The notes: generated by a model not told the origin, from the sequence alone. 55,325 bases of DNA from a virus (IMGVR_UViG_3300042691_008074:1-55325), one strand, 5' to 3'; positions 10,696 through 21,649 are shown, numbered from the stretch's first letter. Numbers and translations: made by a program.

Positions 10696-12051
10696 TTAAG
10701 GATTTAAGTATGCTCTATCTTGTTCAGCAACTACCGAAATATTTTGATTAACTGCTCTTGTTATAGTAAATACTGTAACAGCAGGTTTTGCAGAATTTCT
10801 TCTACCAGCTACTACAACAACTTGTGCATCAGTAGCAGGAGTTCTACCACCTTGACTATTACTATCATAAGCAAAAGTAAATGGAATACTACCGCTAGGT
10901 ATTGTTCCAGTTATAGGATTACCATCTTTATCATTAACGGTAACTGCACCACTTTCACCATAGTCATTACTAGCACCAGGTAATGTATTAAAATACATTC
11001 TGTAATATGAATTAGCTCCAACTAAAAAACTATTGAAGTTAATAGTACCACTTGCTGTAAATGGTTCTGTTCTTTGAATATTATTTTGGTCAGTAAATAC
11101 TAATCTATTAATGTCATTAGCATTATAATTGTCAATATAAACTCCTTGAGTTGTTATTAACGTATCTCCTACAAAATTTAATAAAGCATTAGCTGTTTTA
11201 CCAATTACTGTACCTGCTCCTGCATCAATATCACTATTTTGTCTTAATAGGTATTGAATTTTAGTATATATTTGTTCTGCTGTTGCTCCATTTCCTTGTA
11301 TAATAACTCTAAATGGATAATTAACTCCACCTATTAATCTATTTTGGTCAGTACCAAAATATGTTACTGTAATTCCTGTATATGGCGCATTGGCTATGAC
11401 AGTTGCATCATTAGCTTGTATTTTTAAATCATCACCATTACTTACTGGTAATTGTATTTTAAATGCTCCAGTTCCAGTTTCCCCAACATCTGCTAATACA
11501 GCATCATCGTAAGTTTTACCTGATTCTCTACTATATAATTTAAAGAAAGTTCTTGTATCAAAATTACCATTAGAAGCATCACCAAAAACTTGTATGCCTT
11601 CATTAACTTCATCAGTAAATGTAAAATTAATAGCTGTACCACCATTAGCTCTTTGATAATACATTTGAGCACCAGCATTAACTTCACCTAATTGTACTAT
11701 ACCAACATATTGTCTTTGTAAAGCTGCTCCTGCTGAAAACTCACTCCATCCACCATCTCTAAGCATTTGTCTAGTAACGTCATTTGCAGGTCGCCATCCA
11801 TTATAAGTTATACCATCATAACCGAATTGAAATTGACCAGAACGAGCATCAATAACATACATTGGAAATGGAAATCTATTGTATGTATTTGATTCCCATA
11901 ACTCATAAAACTTTGTATATAGAGCCTGTAATGAAACACCATCTTTAGCAATTAAATTTCCTGCTTGTATAAGTGTAAAAGTTCTATTTGTAGTATCTAT
12001 TGTTATTTCTGTACCAACAACTAATAAGTCGGGGTCTATTATCTTTGCCAT
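10696..12051 (-). CDS. Tail fibre/appendage structural protein
   Basis: A 451-residue, beta-rich, Asn/Thr/Gly-rich protein without signal peptide or membrane segment. The N-terminal 120 residues contain SLQALYTKFYELW, FPFPMYVIDARSGQFQFG and YNGWRPANDVTRQMLRDGGW. This is the domain shared with the 182-residue protein encoded 3 bp downstream and with many phage appendage proteins. The rest looks like beta-sandwich material with no recognisable enzyme motif. Spacing to both neighbours is only a few bases, so it belongs to fibre module B (about 10.1-15.1 kb). Exact position in the virion is unknown. Confidence 0.65.
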   Translation of the reverse strand: MAKIIDPDLLVVGTEITIDTTNRTFTLIQAGNLIAKDGVSLQALYTKFYELWESNTYNRFPFPMYVIDARSGQFQFGYDGITYNGWRPANDVTRQMLRDGGWSEFSAGAALQRQYVGIVQLGEVNAGAQMYYQRANGGTAINFTFTDEVNEGIQVFGDASNGNFDTRTFFKLYSRESGKTYDDAVLADVGETGTGAFKIQLPVSNGDDLKIQANDATVIANAPYTGITVTYFGTDQNRLIGGVNYPFRVIIQGNGATAEQIYTKIQYLLRQNSDIDAGAGTVIGKTANALLNFVGDTLITTQGVYIDNYNANDINRLVFTDQNNIQRTEPFTASGTINFNSFLVGANSYYRMYFNTLPGASNDYGESGAVTVNDKDGNPITGTIPSGSIPFTFAYDSNSQGGRTPATDAQVVVVAGRRNSAKPAVTVFTITRAVNQNISVVAEQDRAYLNP

Positions 12052-12054
12052 ATA

Positions 12055-14658
12055 TTAAGGATTGTTATAAGCTAAATCTATTTGTGGAAACACCGGTATT
12101 TCAATATTATTTGAACCGTAAGTTAAGTCTATTCTTTGGTATTTTAAACCTCTTTTTATAAGAGTTATATAACCTTGTTGACCAGATACAGATTGTGTAA
12201 AAGTAAAACTTGTACCACTAAATTCTGTAACTGCAATTTCTGTATTAGTTAATGGGTCAGTACCAACATAGGCGTGAATTTCTGTACCTGCTTGTATTCC
12301 TGTTAATGTTATATTAGCAACATTTAAAGGATATTGTATATCTTGAGCAGCTGCATTACTATTAGTAAGAGCATATATAACTGTAAGAATATTAGCAGCA
12401 TTAGTAGCTGTTGCTGTTGCCCTAATCTTAAACTTAAATCCAATACTAGGATTAACTATTTCCGCACTTAAATTTGCTGCATTAAATGTTTTCCATATAC
12501 TATAACCAGAACCAGTATCAATTTGATACTCAATTAACATATTTGTTGCAGTAGTAATTATTGGAGCTACATTTTGAAAACTATCAATACCAAGAATTGT
12601 ATATGGAAATTCAAATATACAACTATCACCAGAATTAATAAGTGCTAAACCACCATTAGAATTAAATCCAGATATACCAGTAGCAGATGATGTAAAATTT
12701 GTTGTAACAAAAGCTGCATATTCAGCTGATGGTTCATTTAATGTTATACCTAATCTACCTGCTGTTATTGAAGTAAATATATGATACCAAATACTACCAT
12801 AAATTGAAGCTCCAGAATTAGGTCTTGATGCAACTGCTAAATTCTTTATAAGAAGATTTAAACCTGCTTGTGTATCTGCATCAGCATAATCACCTGCACA
12901 ATTTTCTATAATAATATTTTTACTAGAGTTAGTATTTGCTATTAATGCCGTTGCAATATTATTCATATAAACTCTTTGAATTTTTATATTAGCAGAGTTA
13001 CCTGCATCATTCATAAAGTTTAATATAGCATTTACAGTACCTCCATTTAAAGGAGATGTTCTAGTTCCAATACTTCTACATACTACTCCAACAGCAGCAG
13101 ATAAATAAACTACACAAGTATCAGGATGTATATTAGCAGTACTAGTAAAATATCCAAAGTTATCTATAATAGTATCTGTTGTATAATTTACTAACATTAT
13201 TGCACCTAAAGGTGCATTAGTACCTGATGATACTGCTTGAAAACTATCAGCATATAATAATGTATTAATTCTTGTACCAAAACAAGTCGAAAATTGAATA
13301 CCACTACCAATTGTAATACAATCACTTAATGTAATATTATTACATTGTGAAAAGTTAGCTGTATAACTAGCAGCATTAGTTCTTAAAGTTCTATTTTGAA
13401 AATGACAATTATTAAAATTAAAGTTATTACATAATGTAGTGTTTACACCAAAGTCACTTGCTGCAATAGTACCTGAACGACCAAATTTACAATTGTTAAA
13501 TACACCTCCTGCAAAGTTTGATGTTAATACTAAAGCTGGGGCATCTTGAGCAATAGTATAATTACCATTATGGGTATCTTCTAAAACTATTTGTGAAGCA
13601 CATTCTGTAATTGTATATTGGTCAAACAAAGCTAATCTTTTTAATGATATAGAAAAAGCCTGACCTAAATTCATTTGCCAATGACCTATTGCTCCATCAA
13701 CATCTATTTGTCCTGCATTTGTTACTGTAAAATCAGGTCTTGTTGTTAATGTACCATTTGGAACACTATCTGATGCTCTAGTAGCAGTAGCACACGATTT
13801 TAATAATATATTAGGTATTCTTATTCTACAACCACTAGGAGGTAAATGACCAATGTTATTTGTTCCATCACTACCAATTCTTATAATACCTCCTGCTAAA
13901 CATTGAACAAACTTGGACCTTTCATCTATACCAAGATTTGCAGTAGTCCAAGGACTTCCTGTACCTGCTAGAACAGCAGGATAAAATTCATATTGATTAG
14001 TTGCAACACCAGTTTCTATCCATACACCAGGAAGGAAAAAATTTGCTCCACCATAATTAGGTAATTGTATTTGTTGACCTCTACTACCATTTGTAGTAGT
14101 TTCACTTACATACCAATCACCTCTTACTGTAAATTTTTGTGAGCGAGCAATAGTAAAACCTGCTGCATCATCCATTACTACTTCAAGAAAACCTCTAGCA
14201 CCAGCATTAACTGATACAGCAATAGTAGTAGGACCAGGTATTCTAAGATTTTCTCCTATACTAAATACACCTACTCTTGTTTTTAATTTAATATAACCAG
14301 TAGCAGGCATTGGAGAACCACTTGCTGTCGGTGCTGCATTTATAGCTGATGAAATATTCATTATTTCACCCGTTGCTCCTGATGTTTCACCAGTTAATAT
14401 AGTACCAGAAGATGGAACATTACCTACGCCACCATTATAAGGAATTAACCATACTTGAGTTCCATCTATATAAAACTCACCACCAGTTGCGGCTGTCATT
14501 GTTATAGAACCCATAGAACCAACACCAGCAGCAGGAGCATTTTTATGATACCTAGTATCAGTATTTAGAGTTAATCTAGCACCATTCTGTATGGTATGAG
14601 CTTCACCTGCTGCTCTAGCTGCACTATCAAAATCTTGTGATGTAGATATGGTTGCCAT
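12055..14658 (-). CDS. Beta-helix tail fibre/spike-like protein
   Basis: An 867-residue protein starting MATISTSQDFDSAARAAGEA, a phage tail-protein N-terminus followed by an 'IDGT.V..I.Y..G.G.VPSSGT' segment that I recognise from metagenomic phage fibres. The middle (roughly residues 320-560) is rich in short turns ending in Asn/Cys (NNCKFGRSGTI, NFNNCHFQNRT, NFSQCNNITLSDC), the look of a right-handed parallel beta-helix such as those of receptor-binding spikes and polysaccharide depolymerases. I cannot point to catalytic residues, so depolymerase activity is unproven. Its stop overlaps the start of the coiled-coil protein gene by 1 bp. Confidence 0.72.
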   Translation of the reverse strand: MATISTSQDFDSAARAAGEAHTIQNGARLTLNTDTRYHKNAPAAGVGSMGSITMTAATGGEFYIDGTQVWLIPYNGGVGNVPSSGTILTGETSGATGEIMNISSAINAAPTASGSPMPATGYIKLKTRVGVFSIGENLRIPGPTTIAVSVNAGARGFLEVVMDDAAGFTIARSQKFTVRGDWYVSETTTNGSRGQQIQLPNYGGANFFLPGVWIETGVATNQYEFYPAVLAGTGSPWTTANLGIDERSKFVQCLAGGIIRIGSDGTNNIGHLPPSGCRIRIPNILLKSCATATRASDSVPNGTLTTRPDFTVTNAGQIDVDGAIGHWQMNLGQAFSISLKRLALFDQYTITECASQIVLEDTHNGNYTIAQDAPALVLTSNFAGGVFNNCKFGRSGTIAASDFGVNTTLCNNFNFNNCHFQNRTLRTNAASYTANFSQCNNITLSDCITIGSGIQFSTCFGTRINTLLYADSFQAVSSGTNAPLGAIMLVNYTTDTIIDNFGYFTSTANIHPDTCVVYLSAAVGVVCRSIGTRTSPLNGGTVNAILNFMNDAGNSANIKIQRVYMNNIATALIANTNSSKNIIIENCAGDYADADTQAGLNLLIKNLAVASRPNSGASIYGSIWYHIFTSITAGRLGITLNEPSAEYAAFVTTNFTSSATGISGFNSNGGLALINSGDSCIFEFPYTILGIDSFQNVAPIITTATNMLIEYQIDTGSGYSIWKTFNAANLSAEIVNPSIGFKFKIRATATATNAANILTVIYALTNSNAAAQDIQYPLNVANITLTGIQAGTEIHAYVGTDPLTNTEIAVTEFSGTSFTFTQSVSGQQGYITLIKRGLKYQRIDLTYGSNNIEIPVFPQIDLAYNNP

Positions 14659-15113
14659 TATTCTATTGCCTTAGCTGTTGCTCCGTATATACCTGTATTA
14701 TCTCTATCAAAAATAAATTCCCACTTCTTATATCTTTTACCAACCTTTTCAATAGCTTTAGTATTATTATCTATTACTTTAGTTAAATCAGAAGGTAATT
14801 CTACTTGTTTAACTTTAGATAACTTTACTAATTGGTCTAATAATAATTTATTTTGCTTTTCAGTTCTCTCAAGTATATTAGTTAAATTATTATTACTATC
14901 TTTTAATGATAGTAAAGTTTCTTTTATATATAAAAATACATTTGAATAATCAGTTTTATCCTTGTTAACTAAGTCAGTTAATGTTTTGTTTATAACGTTA
15001 AGACATTCTTCAATACCATTTGTATCAAGTTTTTTATCAATAACTTTAGGTTCCTCTTTTGGAGGAATTATATCATCAACTTTATCTACCTTCTTTGGTC
15101 TAGTAGTTAACAT
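14658..15113 (-). CDS. Coiled-coil phage protein of the fibre module
   Basis: 151 residues with a charged, Pro-rich N-terminus (KKVDKVDDIIPPKEEPK), a long predicted coiled coil from about residue 35 to 125, and a C-terminal motif KKWEFIFDRDNTGIYGATAKAI. Many phages encode a small coiled-coil protein with this 'W-F-(x)-RD-x-x-G-x-I' ending next to their tail or fibre genes. It lies between the zincin-bearing internal protein and the beta-helix fibre, overlapping the fibre start by 1 bp. A fibre-assembly or trimerising role is inferred only from shape and place. Confidence 0.65.
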   Translation of the reverse strand: MLTTRPKKVDKVDDIIPPKEEPKVIDKKLDTNGIEECLNVINKTLTDLVNKDKTDYSNVFLYIKETLLSLKDSNNNLTNILERTEKQNKLLLDQLVKLSKVKQVELPSDLTKVIDNNTKAIEKVGKRYKKWEFIFDRDNTGIYGATAKAIE

Positions 15114-18100
15114 TTAAGACAATTTAGTACAATTTAATAAATTTTCTAATAATTTGCTCTGCTTTTTTATATCAACAATAGCATCTTTAATAGGTAATTC
15201 ATTTTGGAAAGTTTCACCTGTTTCAGCATCAATTTGAGTAATTGTAATATTATTAGATATATCTGGATTTAAATTACTAGCAGATAGATTAAGTAAATCC
15301 TCTGTATCAAATTGATTAACTGGAATTTGTTTTGTTTTAACAATATTATTAATTATTGGAATTACTACTTGTGTATTTTTAAATTTACCAATATTAATTC
15401 TTTCAAACAATTTATCAATAGTAATTTTATTATTAAATAATGATACAATACTATCTAATAATCTTTTAAAAAAATTAAGTATTTTATTAGGTAAACTTCT
15501 ATTAGATTTAGACATATAATCAGCAAAATCATCCGCTAATTGTTCTTCTAATTCTAAATCAGTTAGTACTTTACCATTTATATTATAAAGTTGTTTAGCT
15601 TCATTTAATATATCTGTTTTTTCTTTTTCAGTTAGATATAAATTAAATACAGCATGAAAGGCTTCGTGAAATTCAGTACCTACTGGAGCATATTTATATA
15701 ATGTAATTCCAGCATTACTAAAAGTTCCCCATGCTTTTGCTCCCCCTTTTTTTGCTATATTAATTACATCATTGACCCAAATAACATCAACATTAAGATT
15801 ATCTTTTAACCATCTATTAGCTTTTTCTACATCTATTGGAGTTGTTACTTCACCATTAACTAATTTAGTTAATTCTCCAAAAAAATCTGTTGCATTTATT
15901 ACAGTCTTTTTGCCTATATTTGCAACTTGTTCTTCAAATGATACTTGTTTACCAAAAGTAATATCTAAGTCATCTGATGGTTGTGGTTTAAGTTCTTTAC
16001 CTATAACTTCTTGAGCATTATCATTAAAAAAATCATTAGCACTAACTATCTGCTTAGATGGTGTAGAACCCTCTAAGAAAGATTGCATAGATGGTATTAC
16101 TTTACCAACGTTTCTTTTAACTTGTGGTGTAGGTAATGTATTATTCTGTTGCTTAGTTTGTGGAACAGCAATTTTAGTTTGTGTAATTTCAGGTTTAGGA
16201 TATGAAATAGGTTCTATCTCTATTGTCGTAGAATGAAAATGTTCAACTGGATTTAAATCAGTTGATAAATAACCTTTCTTCATTACCTCAACGTTATAAT
16301 TACCTTTGTTAATTTTATCGTAATTAACTTGAGCAATTAGAGTTCCAATATCTTCTAATGGTATCTTTGTACCATCTGCTTTTACTAGAATTACTTCATT
16401 ATCTTTCTTAATTATATCTTTAACATACACATAATCTTTCAAATCAGATAATACCTTCTTTAAAGGCATATTACTAGTTCTAAAATCAAATATTATATCT
16501 AATGCAGCTTGTTTAACTTCTGGCAATTCTTCTAATTTCTTTGTAAATAATTTATGTGGTATATAGTTTTCATTATTAGGTTCAAGTATAGCCATATAAA
16601 CTTGACCTTCATCTGCTTCATTACCACCAGACCATAAAGTTAAATCTTGTGCAGGGTGTCCATTAAACAGTAAAGATAATTTACCATTAATTCTCTTAGT
16701 TATTCCTAATATTGGTTTTTTACCTTGTTCTAATACATCTAATGGATTTTTATATTCACTATTTTGCAATATATGTCCTGCTATTACTTTTTTAATTTTA
16801 CTAGTTTTATTAAATGTAAAATTACTTGTCCTAGCAAATCCACCATTACTTAGTAAATCATTAAATAATTGTTGTCTAAAAGTACCTAAATTATACTTAT
16901 CTAGTTCATTAAATTTTGAATTAACAGAAGGTAATACACCAACTACAATTCTATTATTAGAACTTTTGTTTAAAGGATTTTTATCTAAGTAAACTACTTC
17001 TTCAATCAAAACTCTTTGTGGTGTTTGATTTTCTTTAATTATATTAAATTCATTGGGAGAATATTCAAAATAAATAGTATCACCTTTTTTAACTAATCCC
17101 TTATTTAAAGCAGACCAATTAATTAATTTTGAACTAGTAAATTCACTAGGTTTACCTAAATTAAATTGTGTAACTCCATTAACTTTTACAATAGCACCAT
17201 TTTCATCTCTTAAAAAATCATATTGTGGAGTACTAGAAGTCCATGTAGTATCAATTATTTTTTTAGTCTCTGATTGTGGTGTATTACTATTATTATCGTT
17301 TACTTTTGGTTTAGTAGCTTCTTTATTTGGTACTTCTAATACTTTAAAATAATTATCAACTGCTTTCTTTAATTTTTCATTTTCTTTATATGCTTTTTCT
17401 AATCTTTCCTGAAATGGTATATTAGCATCAGTTTCTTGAACTCCACCATTCTGTATCATTAATACTTCTAAATCTCCTTGTTCTTCATCAGAAAGTATTT
17501 CACTTTTCCATCTATCATTTAAGGATTGAGTAATATTATTAGGATTAAAATTTGTACTTTTATCTTTTAATGATTTTAAAACTTCTGATTTCTTTTTATT
17601 AAATTCTTCTTGCGCTCCTAATTCATTAGAAATTTTTTGTATTTCTTTTAATTCTTGTAATGTAGAGTTTTCATTAAGTCCTTCTACTATTTGTTCTTTC
17701 TGTGATTTCTCTGCTTCTTTTCTATATTTCTCAATTTCTTTCTTAACTTCTTTAACACCTTCTTTAGTATTATATTTATTAAAGTCAGAATCACTTTGTC
17801 TAATATTAATATCAGCTATTAAATTAGGAAATTTAATTGATGCTAAATTAGATACATTAATTTTATCTAATTTAGTAAAATCATAATTAGGACTATTAGT
17901 TTTAAGAGTATCTTTTAATAAATTTTGTTTTTCTTCTAACTCCTTTCTTTTATTTTCTAATACATCAGTAGAATAAATATTAAGTTCATTTTTAAATGAT
18001 GGTTCATTTAAAAAAGCTAATTCTAATTGTGTATTTAATAATAGTGTTTCAGTAGGGTCAAGTTTATTTCCTTCTTGTACTTCTTGTAAAGTAGCTGAAA

Positions 18101-19601
18101 CTAATTTATCTGTATTAGTATAAAGTTCTTTATGGTCAAGATTTTTTAATCTATTAATAACAACCATACCCAATATTTCTGGGTCATAATTTTTAGATTG
18201 ATTATTAACAATATTTTCAACTACTTCTAATCTTTGTAATCCTTTATTAGCTTTATTAATAATTTCGGCATTTTCTTCTTTACCACCGGCATTTTCTAAT
18301 ATAGCTTCATACATATTTTTTAATGATAAAGCATTACCACTTGTAGAAGCATTTATAGCCATTACATCTAATACTTCATTAGATGTATGATTGAATTTGT
18401 TTATATCATTTTGAAATACAGCTAAAGATTGTTTATAATTATCAACTTCTAATTGTATTTTTTGTATTCTATTTTGTTCATCTTTACTACTTAATGCACT
18501 ACCTATACCTTCAAAAATAACACCACCACCGAAACCAAAAACCATTGAAGTCCATAGATTTTTATCAGTACCATATCTTAATAGTCTTTGACCATAAGTA
18601 GAATAATCATCTTTCTCAATACCTGCTTTTATTTTAGCGGCTCTACTTGATTCTTCACCAATTACAAATTGGAAACCTTCTTCTCCTGCTTCTGATGTTC
18701 CTTGTAATAAATATTTTTGTATAGTACCTAATGTACCTTTCTTTTTTGCTTGGTCAAGTATTTCATCTTTTGCTCTTGATAATTTACTAAATGATTTACT
18801 TGCCATACTAAATTGCATAACATCCATCATTAATAAACTCCAATTAGAAGTATATGTATCTTGTGCTGCTTTTAAACCAGCAGCTTTAGCAGCATCTTCA
18901 CTAAAACCTTTACTAATTGCTTCTTCAAAAACTCTATCATATTGTTCTTTACCCTCCATTATACCTTCCATCTGTCTTGAAATTATAGCAGATGAAATAG
19001 GTTCTGCAACAGTACCTATGTTTTTTAGTATTCCTGCATTTTTAGCTAATCTAGCACCACCTAAAGTTTTTGCTAATATACCTAAACCTCTAGTAGCACC
19101 CATAGCAGGTATCATTAATGATACTGCTGTACCTAAACTTGGTATATTTTGAAATACCCATTCACTAAATCTTTGATTATCTTGTTGACTATATATAGGA
19201 ACTATTTCTTGTTGAAATTGTTCATTAACAGTTCTAGCCCAATCAGATAACTGATTACCAAATTGTTCTTCATTATTAGTTACTTTATCATATATAAAAT
19301 CAGGTGTATCTAATAAATATCCAACACCTTCTACTGTACCAAGTAATATTTCTGATAATAATTGTGCAGAACTATTAGCTGCTTCTGACCATGCTCCTTG
19401 AAATGCAGCTTTAGTTTTAGTAGGGTCACTTTCACTACTTAAATTTGATAAGTATTTTGAATCACCAAAACCTGCACCACTAAGTCCAGTATAAGGACTT
19501 ATATTTTTCATAACATCTTCAATACCTAAACTTTTATTAGAAGTTTTAGGAGTATATTTTGGTGTTGGGTCTGTATTTAATACGTCAGCTAAACCTGCCA
19601 T
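15114..19601 (-). CDS. Large internal virion protein with a C-terminal zincin metallopeptidase domain
   Basis: A 1495-residue protein placed after the muzzle and two other large proteins, where Crassvirales encode packaged 'cargo' proteins that are ejected with the DNA. The N-terminal 400 residues have a GLSGAGFGDSKY element and Gly/Ala-rich amphipathic stretches (IPSLGTAVSLMIPAMGATRGLG) of the sort seen in membrane-acting ejection proteins. The middle is a long charged coiled-coil region. The C-terminus has a complete zincin motif, HEAFH at 1312-1316 within TEFHEAFHAVF. A LEEQLADDFADYM segment about 40 residues later probably gives the third ligand, followed by FFKRLLDSIVSLF. Likely roles are cleaving virion or host proteins during maturation or entry. 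The start codon overlaps the upstream gene's stop (ATGA-type). Confidence 0.85.
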   Translation of the reverse strand: MAGLADVLNTDPTPKYTPKTSNKSLGIEDVMKNISPYTGLSGAGFGDSKYLSNLSSESDPTKTKAAFQGAWSEAANSSAQLLSEILLGTVEGVGYLLDTPDFIYDKVTNNEEQFGNQLSDWARTVNEQFQQEIVPIYSQQDNQRFSEWVFQNIPSLGTAVSLMIPAMGATRGLGILAKTLGGARLAKNAGILKNIGTVAEPISSAIISRQMEGIMEGKEQYDRVFEEAISKGFSEDAAKAAGLKAAQDTYTSNWSLLMMDVMQFSMASKSFSKLSRAKDEILDQAKKKGTLGTIQKYLLQGTSEAGEEGFQFVIGEESSRAAKIKAGIEKDDYSTYGQRLLRYGTDKNLWTSMVFGFGGGVIFEGIGSALSSKDEQNRIQKIQLEVDNYKQSLAVFQNDINKFNHTSNEVLDVMAINASTSGNALSLKNMYEAILENAGGKEENAEIINKANKGLQRLEVVENIVNNQSKNYDPEILGMVVINRLKNLDHKELYTNTDKLVSATLQEVQEGNKLDPTETLLLNTQLELAFLNEPSFKNELNIYSTDVLENKRKELEEKQNLLKDTLKTNSPNYDFTKLDKINVSNLASIKFPNLIADINIRQSDSDFNKYNTKEGVKEVKKEIEKYRKEAEKSQKEQIVEGLNENSTLQELKEIQKISNELGAQEEFNKKKSEVLKSLKDKSTNFNPNNITQSLNDRWKSEILSDEEQGDLEVLMIQNGGVQETDANIPFQERLEKAYKENEKLKKAVDNYFKVLEVPNKEATKPKVNDNNSNTPQSETKKIIDTTWTSSTPQYDFLRDENGAIVKVNGVTQFNLGKPSEFTSSKLINWSALNKGLVKKGDTIYFEYSPNEFNIIKENQTPQRVLIEEVVYLDKNPLNKSSNNRIVVGVLPSVNSKFNELDKYNLGTFRQQLFNDLLSNGGFARTSNFTFNKTSKIKKVIAGHILQNSEYKNPLDVLEQGKKPILGITKRINGKLSLLFNGHPAQDLTLWSGGNEADEGQVYMAILEPNNENYIPHKLFTKKLEELPEVKQAALDIIFDFRTSNMPLKKVLSDLKDYVYVKDIIKKDNEVILVKADGTKIPLEDIGTLIAQVNYDKINKGNYNVEVMKKGYLSTDLNPVEHFHSTTIEIEPISYPKPEITQTKIAVPQTKQQNNTLPTPQVKRNVGKVIPSMQSFLEGSTPSKQIVSANDFFNDNAQEVIGKELKPQPSDDLDITFGKQVSFEEQVANIGKKTVINATDFFGELTKLVNGEVTTPIDVEKANRWLKDNLNVDVIWVNDVINIAKKGGAKAWGTFSNAGITLYKYAPVGTEFHEAFHAVFNLYLTEKEKTDILNEAKQLYNINGKVLTDLELEEQLADDFADYMSKSNRSLPNKILNFFKRLLDSIVSLFNNKITIDKLFERINIGKFKNTQVVIPIINNIVKTKQIPVNQFDTEDLLNLSASNLNPDISNNITITQIDAETGETFQNELPIKDAIVDIKKQSKLLENLLNCTKLS

Positions 19602-21649
19602 TATCTTGAACTTTTATTACCTAAGAATCTTGCTGCTTCTGATTTACCAAAAGTAGTTAACATATAATCTTGAAATTCATCTAATGCCCAAGTATTACCA
19701 ACATTACCATCACTCTTAATCTCACTAACTGTTGTAAAAAACTGTGGTTGTCCTTCTGGTAAACCAGTTGGACTATTTCTAACTAATAGATTAACATTAT
19801 TACCAACATTAACTTTACCTCCTTGACTATTTAAAGATAATTTACCAACTTGTTGAATTATATTTAAAACTGGAACTTGGTCTTGGTCTGTAAGTGAAGC
19901 AACTAGATTTAATTGTCTAGTTCCTTTATCTGGATGTGAAATAGTCATAGTCATACTAGTACCAGGAGCATCCATTAAAGGATTAACTTTTAATATACCA
20001 TTTTCTACTAAACTTTTAATCTCCCAACCATTATCACCAACTGCTTTTAATATACTATTTATATCAGTTGAACCACCATCTTCTTGAAATCCTTGTTGAA
20101 CTATATCATTAATTTCTTTATCCTTATTAGCAACCGCTATTGACCTACCTTGTAAACCATTAGCAATAACTCCTGTATCTGTAATAGCAGAACCACCTAA
20201 TAATTTATAATCTGTTACATTTTTCTTTAACCATTGAGAAGTAGATACTTGAACATTATTTTTAACAGAATTTTTATATCTATTAAAGAATTGATTCTTA
20301 TATTCAATAGGTATTTTTCCTTTAGCTAACATATCACTAGCATAATTTAGCTGTTGTGCAGGAGTTAAGTTTTCATAATCTGTATGTAAACTACCTAACA
20401 ATGCTCTACCTTGTGGTGAAATAGTTAAATCTTGTAACAATAAATCATTAGCAATAGTTTGATTTTGTTTTACAACTTTATTTAATTCATCTTTAGATAA
20501 AGGAATTTTATCAACAAGATTTCTAATATTTATACCAGAAGTCATATTACCGAATGTTCCTTTAAATTGGTCATTAAACAATTGTTTACCTTTATTTATA
20601 TCTAATTGATTGCCATTTTTATCTACATATTTATAGTAAGTTCCATTTGTGTATTCATACATTTGTGTACTAGCATTAACAGTACCATCAGGTTTTAACT
20701 CCATACCTTCTAAAGCATCTTTATTAAAGATATTTTTTGTAATAGAACTAGGAGCAGAGTTAGGATTTTGAACGTATTGATTTAATCCTAATCTTTCAAA
20801 AACATAATCAGGTAAGAAATCGCTATTTTCTTTTATATTATTAAAATATGCAGCTTCTGTTGTAGATAATAAAGCATTATCTAATTCTGATTCAAATCTA
20901 CCAGGTCTAAGTTGAGCTTGTGTATTATAATAATCTTTAACTTTAGGATTAGACATTAAATATCTTTGTCCTGCCATTTTCATAATATCTTGTCCACTAT
21001 AGTATTTACCTCCAATAGTAGCACCTTTTTGTGCTTCTTCCCAAGTTATAGTTTTAATTAATCCAGTATTATTATCAATAATTTGTCTTGAACCACCATC
21101 TGCTTTCCAACCCTTATAATAATCAGATAATTCTTTATTTAACTCTACATCATCAGAAGGTGAGAAACCTCTAAACAAAGAGGTTGTATCATTTGGATTA
21201 TCTAATGATAGACCTTGATAACCATCAACTGATTTTCTTAAAGCATCGTTATAAGTTGTTTGACTAATTTTACCTTGTTTTAATCTTTCATCTAGTTCTT
21301 TCTTATAACTATCATATAATGCTTTATTTTGTAATAAAGGCTGTGCTTTACTACTAAAATTTCTAGCAGTATTCTTAATACCTCTTAAAGCATTTTCATA
21401 ATCACCATTTTTTGCTCTACTACTAATATCTTGTCTAGCTTCATCCATTAGTTGCATTGCATAAATTCTATCATTCTGAAATGGAGTTATAGAATTAGAA
21501 AATGTATCAACTTGTTGGGATAGTATATCATCAGCTTCTATGGCTGTATTATAAAGATTTAAGCGACTACCTATGGCATCGCTTAATTCCTTATTTGCTG
21601 AACCTATATATGGTGCAGAATACGGTGTAAAATTAATTTGTCCTAACAT
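19601..21649 (-). CDS. Large internal/structural virion protein (cargo candidate)
   Basis: 682 residues, mostly helical and hydrophilic, starting MLGQINFTPYSAPYIGSANKELSDAIGSRLN. Its N-terminal third resembles a coiled-coil bundle (QNDRIYAMQLMDEARQD, ALRGIKNTARNF). No enzyme motif, signal peptide or membrane segment is visible. It overlaps both neighbours by one base and is flanked by two other large candidate ejection proteins, the usual place of crAss-like cargo proteins. I do not recognise a specific named family, so the call is from position and composition. Confidence 0.65.
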   Translation of the reverse strand: MLGQINFTPYSAPYIGSANKELSDAIGSRLNLYNTAIEADDILSQQVDTFSNSITPFQNDRIYAMQLMDEARQDISSRAKNGDYENALRGIKNTARNFSSKAQPLLQNKALYDSYKKELDERLKQGKISQTTYNDALRKSVDGYQGLSLDNPNDTTSLFRGFSPSDDVELNKELSDYYKGWKADGGSRQIIDNNTGLIKTITWEEAQKGATIGGKYYSGQDIMKMAGQRYLMSNPKVKDYYNTQAQLRPGRFESELDNALLSTTEAAYFNNIKENSDFLPDYVFERLGLNQYVQNPNSAPSSITKNIFNKDALEGMELKPDGTVNASTQMYEYTNGTYYKYVDKNGNQLDINKGKQLFNDQFKGTFGNMTSGINIRNLVDKIPLSKDELNKVVKQNQTIANDLLLQDLTISPQGRALLGSLHTDYENLTPAQQLNYASDMLAKGKIPIEYKNQFFNRYKNSVKNNVQVSTSQWLKKNVTDYKLLGGSAITDTGVIANGLQGRSIAVANKDKEINDIVQQGFQEDGGSTDINSILKAVGDNGWEIKSLVENGILKVNPLMDAPGTSMTMTISHPDKGTRQLNLVASLTDQDQVPVLNIIQQVGKLSLNSQGGKVNVGNNVNLLVRNSPTGLPEGQPQFFTTVSEIKSDGNVGNTWALDEFQDYMLTTFGKSEAARFLGNKSSR

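Noticed and set aside
10720-10983. Plus-strand open frame rich in Ser/Thr/Ile opposite the 451-residue fibre gene
   Set aside because: Low-complexity antisense of a Thr/Asn-rich coding sequence; the minus-strand frame is a recognisable structural protein.
12055-14658. Polysaccharide depolymerase activity of the beta-helix proteins
   Set aside because: Fold is plausible, but no catalytic residue set can be identified by eye; kept as fibre/spike only.
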